Notes under the pieces: model-generated
The model's input: the letters and a program-made list of their open reading frames with translations, nothing else
What the model was told of the DNA's origin: nothing
Databases searched by the model: none
Assembly: GCA_949130485.1 (NCBI GenBank)
Contig: OX422189.1
Span: 6,915,620-6,979,619 of the forward strand
From: Agelas oroides
Lineage: Eukaryota; Porifera; Demospongiae; Agelasida; Agelasidae
Length of the DNA stretch: 64,000 bases
Direction of reading: 5' to 3'
Shown: positions 21,836 through 32,090 of the stretch, in pieces
Position numbering within the stretch: position 1 is the stretch's first letter
Layout: every line of letters starts with the position of its first letter
Made by a program: the position numbers and the translations under genes

Positions 21836-22902
21836 CAAGTCACAAAAAAGTTTTCTCAATGAAAACAAGCACATGTAGGGATGGAACCCTCAAAAACCAA
21901 CCAAACAAGATAGGAACAACACCACAATACTTTTACACCATCCCTACATCTTGTGCCATTTTGCCGACTATGCATTGTGTTTGTTACTTGTGTGCACAGA
22001 AGGGTTGTCTTGGGCATGGAAGCCTGTGGAACGAGCAGTACTGGGTGTGTAGTGCACGTTGTTGTGTATGGAGAGTGCGTTGTGTTGTGGGTGGCTGTAA
22101 CTTTGTTACGGTTGAGTGTGGCAGGCATGGTTAGCTAGTTTAATATGTACAAGCTGTGGGGTGCAAGATCAGTGCTGAGTCTGTGTGGCATGTTGGAGTG
22201 GGTTGCGTATGTTGTGGGCTTTTGTAGCTGCTGGGCATGGCAGGTAAGGGTTGTCTTGTAAGTGAAGGCTGTGGTGTGAGCAGTACTGGGTCGGTCCGTA
22301 GTTAACGACATGGTGGTGTGTTTGAAGGGTTTGTGGGGTAGGTAGCTAGTTGTAGGGAGAAAGGTTGTTTGTTGGTTTGTGGGTGTAACTGGTGTGCAGT
22401 GTTGTTTTAGTTAACTATAACTTTAACTAAATATATTTAAGTATGGCCTTTTTAAAATTTAGTTAACCAAAAGTGCAACTTAAATTTCTTGCTAACTTGG
22501 GGGCTGTAACTATAAAACGTCCAAGGACGTACAAGAAGAAACCGTAACTGTACTAAAACAGAATACAGCCTGTTTTCAACAATAAGTGTAACTAAATACC
22601 TTTTAGTAAGGGGTTTTAGAGTTTCAGTGGTTGAAACTATAACTAACTAAAAATTTTGTAAAACCGGGAAACTAGAACTAAACTAAACCAAAAGTATTTA
22701 CTAAACTATAACTAAACTAAAAGCACAAACCCTAAAAACTTAAATTTGAAGGGTTTTGTGGTGTACGTGGTTGGCAAAATGGCACAAGATGTAGGGATGG
22801 TGTAAAAGTATTGTGGTATTGTTCCTATCTTGTTTGGTTGGTTTTTGAGGGTTCCATCCCTACATATGCTTGTTTTCATTGAGAAAACTTTTTTGTGACT
22901 TG
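21836..22902. mobile_element. inverted-repeat element, about 1.07 kb, ~130-bp arms
   Basis: The left arm (CAAGTCACAAAAAAGTTTTC… to GCACAAGATG…) is repeated inverted at about 22773-22902. Both arms contain GTAGGGATGG(A/T). The interior is TG-rich, then rich in ACTAAA/TTTAGT motifs, with no transposase. No target duplication is obvious. Confidence 0.85.
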
Positions 22903-23667
22903 TTTGCTTTGTTTTTTTTTTTGGTTTAGGAATGGTAAGAGAGAAGTGACATGGGAGGGTAGGCCGAGGGGAAGATGCATGGTGTGTACAGTATGATAGT
23001 AGAAAGAGCTAAGAATTGTCATAAATTCAAACGCTTTGAAGTGAAATCGTCAATCCAAACATCAAACTTTGGGAGGTTTAGAAATACAGTCCAAGCAAAG
23101 CCTCATAAAAACCAAGTGAAAAGCAGATGAGTTTAATAAGGCTTTGCATGCAAGCTTATAAATCCTGTGCTCATTTCACGTGGACTACTAATGGGTTCAC
23201 CGAAAAACTCTCCATAGACTGTCACCAGAGTATTGAGTCGTAAGACCCCATTACAGAACTGTTTGATGGTGAGTAGCTATAGTCTAAATGGGTTTGAAAC
23301 GAACGCATAGGGGTCTGTGGAGCTGAACAACCGCCAGTTCTGTGGCCACCTCTAGTGCAGAAGTTTGGAATGAAGCCATGCACTGTTGACTCGGTGCTAC
23401 TAGAGTTTGAGTATACCAAGCTACCAATAGGCTGCCACTTGCTTCGTTGGAGGAATATGAAGACTCAGGCACAACACAAAAGGAGGGTGTTAAGAAGACA
23501 CCAGCCAAAGTGCTACCATCAACTCGCAGTAAACATTGTATGTGTACTATATGCATGTAAATGACTATAACAAGCAAATTTGAAATGTGAAAGTTGACAA
23601 TAAAACTTGAAATTGAATATCAGTGGCTAGTGTTCTAAGTCATATGAAGTACTTGATGGTTAAAACA
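22903..23667. other. no gene recognised
   Basis: Lies 3' of the repetitive-protein gene. No domain is visible in any frame. Confidence 0.35.
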
Positions 23668-23739
23668 CTAGCTGGCATAGTACCGTCTATACCACTTGAG
23701 CTTGGCTTTTGCAGCCTTCAAATTAGTCATACGAGCTGC

Positions 23740-24080
23740 TGCCCTTTTTTTGTCAGGGTTCCTCCAATAACTACTATGGGAGGATACGCGGGAAGCTGCC
23801 CTTCCTTTCTCAGGGTCCTCCCAATAACGGGTATGGGAGGATGCCCTGGAAGATGCCCTTTTGGTCTCAGGGTCCTCCCAATAACGGGTATGGGAGGACG
23901 CCCTTTTCGTCTCAGGGTCCTTCCAATAACAGGCATGGGAGGACGCCCTTTTCGTCTCAGGGTCCTTCCAATAACAGGCATGGGAAGACGCCCTTTTCGT
24001 CTCAGGGTCCTTCCAATAACAGGCATGGGAGGACGCCCGGGAAGATGCCCTGTGTTTCTCCGGGTCCTTCCAGTAATTAT
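23740..24080. repeat. coding tandem repeat, ~51-bp unit
   Basis: Units containing TCAGGGTCCTTCCAATAACA and GGCATGGGAGGACGCCC. Unit lengths are multiples of 3 and keep the minus-strand frame. Confidence 0.85.
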
Positions 24081-24142
24081 TACGGGACGCTTGCCTTTTT
24101 TTCCCCTTTGTTTCGCAGGTAGTTCTGCTCGTACTTCGCTCG

Positions 24143-24541
24143 TAGTCTCGCAAGCCAGACCCAACCAACCCCAGCGCGGATCGCTTTCAGTATCACGCAC
24201 GGGGAAGGAAGGGTCTGGTGACTTTCGGTAGGTTTCCGTGTGCTACGTCGCGATTCGCGCGTAGACAATCTGATTGGCTACGGTCACATAACTTTGAGCT
24301 AATCTCGGCGTGTGAAACCGCTGAAACGGAAGAGCGTAGTGGCGAAGTTCGTTACCCACGCTAGCTTTCATAGCACCCACTTAATTAACAGCTTTATCGA
24401 ATATTCACCTCGTGACTTTCTGCGTTAATGCATTCCACTTGCACACGGAAACCTACCGAAAGTCACCAGACCCTTTCTTCCCCGTGCGTGATACTGAAAG
24501 CGATCCGCGCTGGGGTTGGTTGGGTCTGGCTTGCGAGACTA
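24143..24541. mobile_element. 399-bp MITE, TAGTCTCG type
   Basis: About 100-bp inverted ends begin TAGTCTCGCAAGCCAGACCC. They are flanked by an exact 9-bp duplication, CTTCGCTCG (24134-24142 and 24542-24550). There is no open frame of its own. It lies inside a minus-strand coding exon. Confidence 0.93.
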
Positions 24542-24571
24542 CTTCGCTCGTTTCTTGCGGACATTACGCAT

Positions 24572-26298
24572 GTTGCGTTCGATGTAAAGTGCAGCACAAC
24601 TACGTCAACTGATCCACGAAATCAGATTTGCAAACTGCAACGCTCAATTCTCACCTTCTCTACGAAGTACTGAACCACGTGCTCAGTTGAACCCTGGTGA
24701 CGTAATTATGAGTAATATTTAATTCGAGCAAAATGGCGTGTAGCAGCTAGCGTAAGTGTGAGATTACCTGAGAAGCGCCGACAAGTTTGAGTTCTTTCTT
24801 TTAGACCGATAAGTGGCAGGTGCAATACCTAGTGATTTATCCTGTTGTTTTGCGTTTGAATCGTTGTAAAAGCTCCGGCCGTTATCGTGCTATCGCGGTG
24901 AGAGGCAGAAGAAGAAGAAGAAGAAGAAGAAAGAAAGTCAGAAGATAGACGATTTGTCCGTTTTGGCGACTTGCCGGTCTGGTGCTTAGCGATACTTTCC
25001 AGCAAACTTAACAGTCTCTTTGCTCATGAAAACACTCGATAATGCCTGATATGGCTCATACAGGCCTTTGACTAATCTAACGAAGACATTTCGAGCGTGT
25101 TATTTGTGCACTTTTAATGTGGCGGCCATTTTTTTTCGGGGTGATCCCTACATATGGCGTACTACCGTACGCCATGATTTGACGCCATGAAGCCTGGGAA
25201 TTAGGGTGTGCCTCGATTCTGCATCCGTTATTATAAAATTTCGGGGACCCCCGTGAAAATGGGGACCCCCTGTTTCCTCCACCGCACGAGTTTACCGCGA
25301 GTGTTCCAAATCTTGGCCTGTCTATATAGAACCTGTCCTACGCCATTAGCTATAGCTGAAATCCATCACAATCTTTGGCTACCAATATCGGGATGTGGTA
25401 CCGCCCTAATTGATCATGGCCAGCCATACAGGGGATCCCCATATAATTATTCCTGTGATGTTCTGCATACGGATGGTCCTCATACTCCCGGGAAAACAGT
25501 CAGCCATACAGGGGGACCCGGGGCCCACTCTTCTTTATCCGGGATTCCAGACCGCAAACCTTCCCAGTTGAAAACTTTGAGATCGGGGTGTGCCTACACT
25601 GCATGCTGCACCAGCTAGGTGGGTGTAGCCTTACAAGATCATACAAGTCACATCCTTCGCAAAATGCGACTACGATTCCGAGTCAGAGGCCACCTCTGGG
25701 TATCACAGACTTTGCTTGCACAGCTTGGGTAAATGCGGTTAGTTGGTTCTCTTCGCAGGATTCAGCGACCATAGTCTCGTTCCTGGACTGCATTTCATGA
25801 TCACATCCATTAAAAGGACATTTGCAGATGGTTTCAGAGCAAAGCGGACTACCCATGAGATTAGCTTGTGGGGCCGTGAGACCGTGAGATTTGGCAGGCC
25901 TGATGTGATTCTCAAACAAAGGCAAACTTGATAGCTAAGTGGTATTGTTTATCATCATGGCTCATGTGCACCTAGCTAACTATACTTATATAAAGTAGTA
26001 TACTGTACTCATCCAATCTAATCTTCCGTGTGGGGTTGTAAGAGATAACCCATAAACTGTTTTGTAAATAATGCATGTGGTGGTGGTTCATCTATCTACC
26101 AAGTTAAGATAACTATCAATACGATTCTTCAATAGTGTAGAAGGTTCACAACTGATTGGCTATGGTCAATTGAACACAGAAAAAAGTTTGGTTTGTAATT
26201 TATGATGGGTAACCTTCAAAGTCAGATCTTACTTTTAGCATTGATTCAAGCTTGTGTACTTTTGAAAGCAGTGTTGGCTCTTATATATGAATGTTGCA
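24572..26298. other. no gene recognised; (GAA)n at 24907-24932
   Basis: The first part may hold the promoter of the YWKDPE-repeat gene. The 136-aa plus-strand open frame at 25208-25618 contains GGGGACCCCC-type low-complexity sequence and looks like repeat rather than a gene. Confidence 0.35.
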
Positions 26299-26579
26299 GG
26301 ATGTGCTGTCGTGCTATACTATGGAAAATTCCTTTACATGCAAGTGAGTTGAAGCATTGACAAAGATTGATACTGCTGCCAATACTGATTTTCTTTTCTC
26401 ATGAAATTTAGGATATTATGAGCTTGAAGTTTTTGTTATAGTCTCTTGTATGTTGGTTGCTATTGTCTTCTTCCAAACTATAGTTTCACCTCAGTGTGGG
26501 CATTATAGGAATCTACTTTGCTGTACCAGCAGTATATGGAGTGGCCACCATATTTGTTGGACTATTAACTGATAAACTG
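26299..26579 (+). pseudogene. MFS transporter remnant (SLC18B1-like?)
   Basis: Short pieces in different frames: GCAVVLYYGKF after a TTGCAG acceptor, YYELEVFVIVSCMLVAIVFF after ATTTAG, and SVGIIGIYFAVPAVYGVATI…GLLTDKL ending at donor GTGAGA. The last matches the start of the second half of a major-facilitator protein, with its loop motif. The frames do not join, so this is a deletion-bearing relic. Confidence 0.5.
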
Positions 26580-26713
26580 GTGAGATTCCGTATACTTGGC
26601 ATTATATAGACAAGTGGCAATAAGAGAAATTTGCAAATAAGGCTGCATTAAATGTGTGCTTGTGTTACACCGCACCCTGTTACACAATCACATGCATGAA
26701 AGAACTGTTGATG

Positions 26714-27045
26714 CTAGACGTATACATTTTGATTTGGGTAGGCAGTCATCTCATTTGCAGGAGCCTGGGATGGATAAGGGTACGATGGGGGAGGATATGC
26801 TACTTGAGGTTGAGCAGCAGATCTAGAAGAAGGGTAAGGCTGGAAGCCATCTTGTTGGGGGCTTGTTGTGACAACAGTTTCTGTGGTAGAAGCAGGTTGT
26901 ATGGTAGTTGCAACAGTTGTGCTTGGGTGCCTCGATGAAGCATGTGCTTTGCAGCAGGCGACAACAACACAGATGATGATGGGGAGAACTATAAAGAGTA
27001 CGATCCCTGCAATTGTTCCTCCCGCAACAGCCCCACCAATATTGC
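26714..27045 (-). CDS. gene B exon 7: transmembrane and tail
   Basis: Acceptor TGTATAG, phase 1. The span [20 protein letters not shown] continues [11 protein letters not shown], rich in small-xxx-small glycines. The tail runs [35 protein letters not shown] and ends NQNVYV. Confidence 0.85.
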
Positions 27046-30000
27046 CTATACAGAGGGACATGATAATTACACAAGTTAAATCTCATATTTACCCAAGAGG
27101 ATCCAGATTAGCCTAGTCTCCTTCCTATACATCATTCTTCTCAATCTTTTTTACATGCGCCCCAAAAAGCTAACAAAGAGCCAGGAATGAGAGTAGATCA
27201 GCTCAATCTATAGCTAGACTAGTAGTTCTATATTAACAACATACTTCACTGACATACTTACTGCTACTGCCAGTTGTAGGGCTGCTACAGCCAGTCTCAT
27301 CACTGCCATCAGTGCAGTCTAGATTCCCATCACAACGGTCAGAGGAGCTGATACACTGACCATTACTGCATCGAAATGCTCCACTCTGACAAGAAGCTGA
27401 ACATAATGTAACAAGGTAGCATTGAGATACCTGCAGCTACAGTGGGATGCATTGGGAAACATCTCCCAACACAAGCTGGTAGTTGTACCTGGACATCCAG
27501 TCTCATCACTTCCATCAGTGCAATCTCGTCTCCCATCACAGCGGCGAGAAGAAAAAATACACTGACGGTTGCTGCATCGAAATGCTCCACTTCGACAAAA
27601 AGCTGAACATAATGTAATAAGGTAGCATTGAGTTGCAGTGTCATCTAGTTATGACATAACATTGCTGCATCAAAATGCTCCATTTTGACAGGAAACTGTT
27701 CAAATTATATTATAAAGCAAGTAGTGATATAGTTACTGTACTAGCTTTATGTCACATCAGCTAGCAACAATCAAAATCGAAGGGAAACTCACAGCAGTTC
27801 CTCTCATCACTTCCATCAGAGCATGACCTAAATCCAGTGCATCGTGAGGAGGAGGAGACACACTGGCCATTGGTACATCTAAACTGACTGAAGCTGCAAC
27901 CTAGGAACAGTAATGCATTAGGAAAGACTGAGTGAGTATGCAAGTAGCCACAAGCAAATGAACTGGTTTATTTACACTCCACACCACATTCATATTTTGA
28001 CAGTTTGGTGGTTTTGGGGGTCCTCCATGTAACCACCCCTTATTCAGGATTGCATAACTGCATTCCACAGGTGGACTGTCCAACAGTGTAGTTACCACTA
28101 CCTATATAGCAGCAATTGCTTAGACGGAATCCAAGTATACATGAACCACAACATCCAATAGGTTTGCACGAATCTTTGACTCCATCTGCTTTATATCCTT
28201 TTCTTGTAACTGTTCCACTGTTGGAATTGCTATACAAACCTGTCAGCACTACCCTAGTCTACCAGTTGTATTTCCACTTTAGTATTTTGCTTGCCCATGT
28301 CCACTGTGGCAATTTGAGAATGCATGCAGGATCGACAATGGCACTTCAGTGTTGGGGTGCTCACCCCCAATTTTTCACACTTGAGCTATGGGAGCCATTC
28401 ATGTATCAGTACAGTATGTACAATTGTGTAGTAAAAATATGGACACGGCAACAACCTTGGTCTTCAAACATAGCACTATAACCACAGTATGTATTCTCAT
28501 CCCCACTTCCTAAATACTTCAGTAGCTTACCACAACCAGTTTCATCACTTCCATCAAAGCAATTTCTATTCCCATCACAGCGGTTGGAGGAGCTGATACA
28601 ATGACCAATGCTGCATCGAAATGCTCCACTTTGACAGGAAACTGTGGACAAATGTAGCGAACAATCTTCAGATATAGCTGACAACAGTTGTTATGCTACA
28701 GGAGTTGACAACTGTAAACAAAAAATGGAAAACTCACAGCAGTTCCTCTCATCACTTCCATCAGAGCAATTCCTGATCCCATTGCATCGAAAAGAGGAGG
28801 AGATACACTGGCCATTGCTACATCGAAACTGATTGAAGCTACAACCTATATAAGTACAGCATACATTTGGCAAGAGAGAATATCACGCATGAAGATACAA
28901 AAATATAAATTGGTTAGTATTCCCCCACCATAACATGAGCCTCACACTAGTTCCACACTGGTACTGCCTATCTGTAGTGACAACCTGAATGAAACTGGGA
29001 GTGAAGTTGAAGGATGCATGGCAACTTCTTGTTTCTGTAAGCCCAAGGTGTGTTGCTCAAAATGCATAGCGTTTTAGGTAAGGGCATAAATGATGCTCAT
29101 ACATGGCAGCTTATGTGAAGCTTGCCAGTGTAGCTATGTGTAGTAGCTTCTCTGGCTCGACAAATGGCTGCATTGTTGTCCTGTGTGGTCACCTACCTTT
29201 ACTGCTTATACCTTACTATGACGTTTAGCTACTCACTCAGTCTCACACTATATGATGATGAAACATCTGTCTAGCTGTGTGTATGTAGCATGTTACATGC
29301 AAGGCCGGAAAGTACAGTGTATGCATAGACATAGGGAACCGGGGGATGGGGGGTGCGGCGAGTGTGAAGCGCGAGGTGCAGAAGCTCAGATTTTTAACAT
29401 GCGCCAGACCTGACAGTCATAACTACAGTATGCATACCCCTAAGCAGCTCATAATCCCTGTCACTCCAATTTGTCTGCAACCAGGGTAATGATTAAACCA
29501 CTGGGTGATCCACAAACAACTACATAACTATGGTCCAGGATAGTTCGAGCAAGTGATCAAGTTTTGTAGCACATAATTATTAGTGTCACAAATCATGGCC
29601 AACGGAAGCAAGTTAAGAGTGGTCAGGCCATTCACACATAGCATGCCAACTGAAAAAATAATAATAACACTTCCAGCTTGAAGGTTCCTGTGCACCCTTT
29701 TGCATGCAAGTCCACAATCTTTTAAGACAACGGCTAATCTACCTGAATTGAATTGCAATCGCTGAAAACAGGAGGGGCCTGTGCCCCCTAACCCTAACCC
29801 CCCCCCCCCCCCTTAAAATCGCCAGTGCTTTGCAGAATGCAGAAATAGGCCAGGCCTGGAAAGACGCAAGGTACATGGAGACTGAAGATTGCTAAGTCAC
29901 ATACTGAATTTTCTGTATATAGCTATATGTTAATCACTCGAGAATACATTGCCAAGTATCATGTGGTAGGAGTGTTTGGACAATTGGACTCCACAATCAC

Positions 30001-31953
30001 TTTCTGTATGCAATAGGTTTAACAAAATTCACTAGCAATCTGGTACATTCACTACAATTCTAGTGTTTGTGTTAGATCTTGGTTCTTGGTGATGCACAAT
30101 AGAGTTATGAAGGGAAGGAATAGGTCCTCACCAAAACTGGAGTAAGGCCACAGCAGGGAAATATCCTGTTTCTCATCAACCGCCCTCACAGACTTCCTGA
30201 TATTTCCACTTCTGAAGACACAATACAAGTAATAGTTGTACCATGGGCTTCTAGGGTGTATGGGATTTGTACCCTGAGTGCAGTTTTATGTATTCCCGAG
30301 GGCAAAGCCCGAGGGAATACATAAAACTGCACGAAGGGTACAACCCATACACCCGCAGAAGCCCATGGTACAGCCGACATATACCACTTCCGCACTAAAT
30401 ACTGTTATAGAAGCCTTTGGAAAACACAGTAGAAACTTGGCAGTTGTGTTTTGTTAATTTTGCACCCGCCCGCACTGATTTTCAGTCATTTCCAGGATGA
30501 GAAACAGAATATTTCCCTGCGCCTAATCTGTTGTGTAAGTTCACCCTGAGCATCACCTTACTGTGGAGTATAACACTTACTGTACTACCATGCAACAAAC
30601 GCAGCCTTTAGTTCAACCAAGATCAATCATTTATTTTCATGGTCTCCGTCCTCCTGTATACGGCGCATTTTATGCTCTGTGGTCAACAACTGCATGGAGC
30701 ATCTTATTCATGAGTGATGTCCAGGATATTAATCACAAGTTGCGCGACATGGTTAAGATTGCCAATTGCTTATTTGTCTCCTTTCCCAGTGCTGGTCCGC
30801 TTGCTCAGACTTACTGTCTCCACCTCTATTAAGCACAGTGGTCTCTTTCCTCTTCTGACCTTCATCACATTGAGGTTAATTGCTTTCAACAAGATTCTTA
30901 GAAGGATTTGGCACTTACCCAGTCAAAGTCATACTGGAATAGTACACTGTGTGGCAAATCTGGAGAGTCTATACAACCTTGTCTACCATTATATAGTTCT
31001 CTGCTGTCTGTGGCTCTTAAGTGTCCCTCTATCCTTGTTTGTACAATCTTCTGTCATTCCTCTGGCACCTCTTATTCTTTCTATGGCTATATAGCCCTCC
31101 CACTGTACTGCACTGCAAGCAACAAAAATTGAAGGTGGACGCGGGGGTCTGGGCTGAATCAGGCTAAATGGTAGCTATGCCTCTACTATCTACTATACTT
31201 GCTGGCAACAAACTTACGATCTTCTCAGGCTGCATACAACGTATGGCACAACTCCGCAAGTAGAGTTAGTATATTTCGAGAGCTGAACAGTCATAATATT
31301 CTAATAATGTACGTAGTACTGTGGTTTGTAGCAAACATTTAGGTAACCAAGTGTCAACTCCATAGGTGCATGACAGAATTAAAGTTGTCACAACCAGTGC
31401 TCAAAGTATGTGGGGGTTGACAGGGGTTGAACCCTCTCAGTCACTGCTATGAACCTCCCACTTGCTTTCTTCAGGCAATCCCTGGGGTGCCGGGGGCTGG
31501 GCAAATTAATCTCTCCAGCACCGTCCAGACTTGGTTCTAGTAGACTTGTTGTGTAGTTGGCTAGTAATATAACAAACCTAGATATTACAGACTACAGAAA
31601 ACTAACATACACTAACAAGCATCTACACACACTGCATGCTATGCCTTTGACATGTCCTCAGTCAAGTCAGGTTTAAGTAATGATCAATCGAGAGTATAAG
31701 TGTGCTACGCGTGTTGGCGGCGCGCGCCCACCGCGCTAGCGCTATTGCGAGACGCGAAATTTCCAGCCAAACCCCTGCTCCATTATTTCTTTTTTTTCTC
31801 TGATTCGAGCACTGGTCACTACCCTGCCATTTTATGGTCGCTCGTGTAAAAAATACCAGTATATTGTATGATGTACTACGTACCGCTGGTTCTGTGGATC
31901 ACTGCTATGACCACCAAGACCATCCGGAATTGATGAACAGCCGCGGACTCCAT
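26714..31953 (-). CDS. gene B: LDLa-repeat membrane protein with PPxY tail
   Basis: The exon join 31953-31884, 28845-28738, 28641-28531, 27900-27793, 27602-27489, 27396-27262, 27045-26714 is 978 bp, open, about 325 aa. Order: signal peptide, five LDLa modules (B, A, B, A, A; six cysteines and DGSDE each), a Ser/Thr linker (SSPTTGSSS), one membrane span, then a cytoplasmic tail. LDLa modules bind Ca2+ and protein or lipoprotein ligands outside the cell; this ligand is unknown. The juxtamembrane ACC could be acylated. The tail has PPPSY, a WW-domain ligand. Intron 1 (about 3 kb) holds a hAT-like MITE, a reverse-transcriptase relic and a hairpin. Boundaries are by eye; an extra exon at 28102-28239 is possible. 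Confidence 0.75.
27262..27396 (-). CDS. gene B exon 6: LDLa (type A) with linker
   Basis: 135 bp, phase 1-1, TTCAG acceptor, GTAAGT donor. [30 protein letters not shown], then SSPTTGSSS leading to the membrane. Confidence 0.85.
27489..27602 (-). CDS. gene B exon 5: LDLa (type A)
   Basis: 114 bp, phase 1-1, TTCAG acceptor, GTACAA donor. [32 protein letters not shown]. Confidence 0.85.
27656..27695 (-). pseudogene. truncated LDLa exon
   Basis: Begins SCQNGAF with an in-frame TGA for the next Arg codon and ends after about 40 bp. A relic between exons 4 and 5. Confidence 0.65.
27793..27900 (-). CDS. gene B exon 4: LDLa (type B)
   Basis: 108 bp, acceptor CCTAG, donor [36 protein letters not shown]. 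Close to gene C exon 39624-39731. Confidence 0.87.
28102..28239 (-). CDS. possible cysteine-rich exon of gene B
   Basis: 138 bp, open, phase 1-1, between acceptor GCTGACAG and donor GTAGTGG, so inclusion would keep frame and add 46 aa. It reads [20 protein letters not shown] then [14 protein letters not shown] recognise no known domain. Related blocks sit at the same place in the decayed unit (14880-15020) and gene C (40360-40470), both damaged. It could equally be a duplicated intron. Confidence 0.35.
28531..28641 (-). CDS. gene B exon 3: LDLa (type A)
   Basis: 111 bp, CACAG acceptor, GTAAGC donor. [31 protein letters not shown]. Confidence 0.87.
28738..28845 (-). CDS. gene B exon 2: LDLa (type B)
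   Basis: 108 bp, TATAG acceptor, GTGAGT donor. [30 protein letters not shown]. It joins the signal exon in phase. Confidence 0.85.
28846..30236. other. gene B intron 1, distal part; segmental duplicate
   Basis: 29460-29760 matches 45760-46250 in order (AATTTGTCTGCAACCA, GCAAGTGATCAAGTT, GAATTGAATTG). A poly-C run lies at about 29798-29812. No exon is visible. Confidence 0.55.
30237..30372. repeat. foldback MITE, ~60-bp arms
   Basis: Ends TGTACCATGGGCTTCT and AGAAGCCCATGGTACA. The inner arms TATTCCCGAGGG and CCCGAGGGAATA pair around a short loop; the outer pairing has a few mismatches. Confidence 0.85.
30690..31094 (+). pseudogene. non-LTR reverse-transcriptase C-terminal relic
   Basis: Pieces align with the C-terminal part of the ORF2 at 928-3864: [17 protein letters not shown] against DIVFKSRDLLKKANLLF, then [20 protein letters not shown] against [20 protein letters not shown]. 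Frameshifts break it up. It lies in gene B intron 1, antisense to the gene. Confidence 0.8.
31395..31814. mobile_element. 420-bp hAT-like MITE
   Basis: Ends CAGTGCTCAAAG and CGAGCACTG. The flanks GTCACAAC and GTCACTAC agree at 7 of 8 bases, as for hAT. The paralogous introns of C (46.68 kb) and D (61.73 kb) lack it. Confidence 0.8.
31884..31953 (-). CDS. gene B exon 1: signal peptide
   Basis: 70 bp with donor GTACGTAG. Begins [20 protein letters not shown]. The hydrophobic core is shorter than in the paralogs ([15 protein letters not shown] in D), so secretion efficiency is less certain. Confidence 0.75.
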
Positions 31954-32090
31954 TCTCGGATCCTTCTACTATATAATTATAAACGAGCCAGATTACAGCG
32001 CGAAGACAGCAGGCGACATCAATAGTGACCCGGCCGTAATCATCGACAAATCATTTCCTGTTTGGACTCCACTGTGTATGAACTGTGGTA
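31954..32090 (-). promoter_or_regulatory. gene B 5' flank, conserved among paralogs
   Basis: On the minus strand GTCGCCTGCTGTCTTCGCGC and ATCTGGCTCG lie upstream of the ATG. Close matches are upstream of C (49422-49455) and weaker ones upstream of D (61870-61905). TTTATAATTATATAG is a possible TATA region. The strand of action is inferred from the gene. Confidence 0.45.

Larger units (their letters stand above)
23668..24571 (-). pseudogene. YWKDPE-repeat protein gene, split by a MITE
   Basis: The coding sequence would start at ATG 24571 (MRNVRKKRAK), is interrupted by the 399-bp element 24143-24541, and resumes YEQNYLRNKGEK. It then has about eight basic repeats of 17 or more residues built on RASS(R)ASSHACYWKDPE(T/K)K and ends LKWYRRYYAS-stop. 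Similar basic repeats occur in uncharacterised sponge and cnidarian proteins; function unknown. A run of seven A near 24097-24103 also shifts frame between the N-terminal part and the repeats. Confidence 0.65.

Noticed and set aside
25208-25618. 136-aa open frame as a gene
   Set aside because: Low-complexity GGGACCCCC-type repeat sequence, no domain or splice context.
27244-27260. tRNA or other small RNA gene in the intergenic AT-rich parts
   Set aside because: No cloverleaf, A-box/B-box pair or snRNA motif was found on reading the intergenic stretches.
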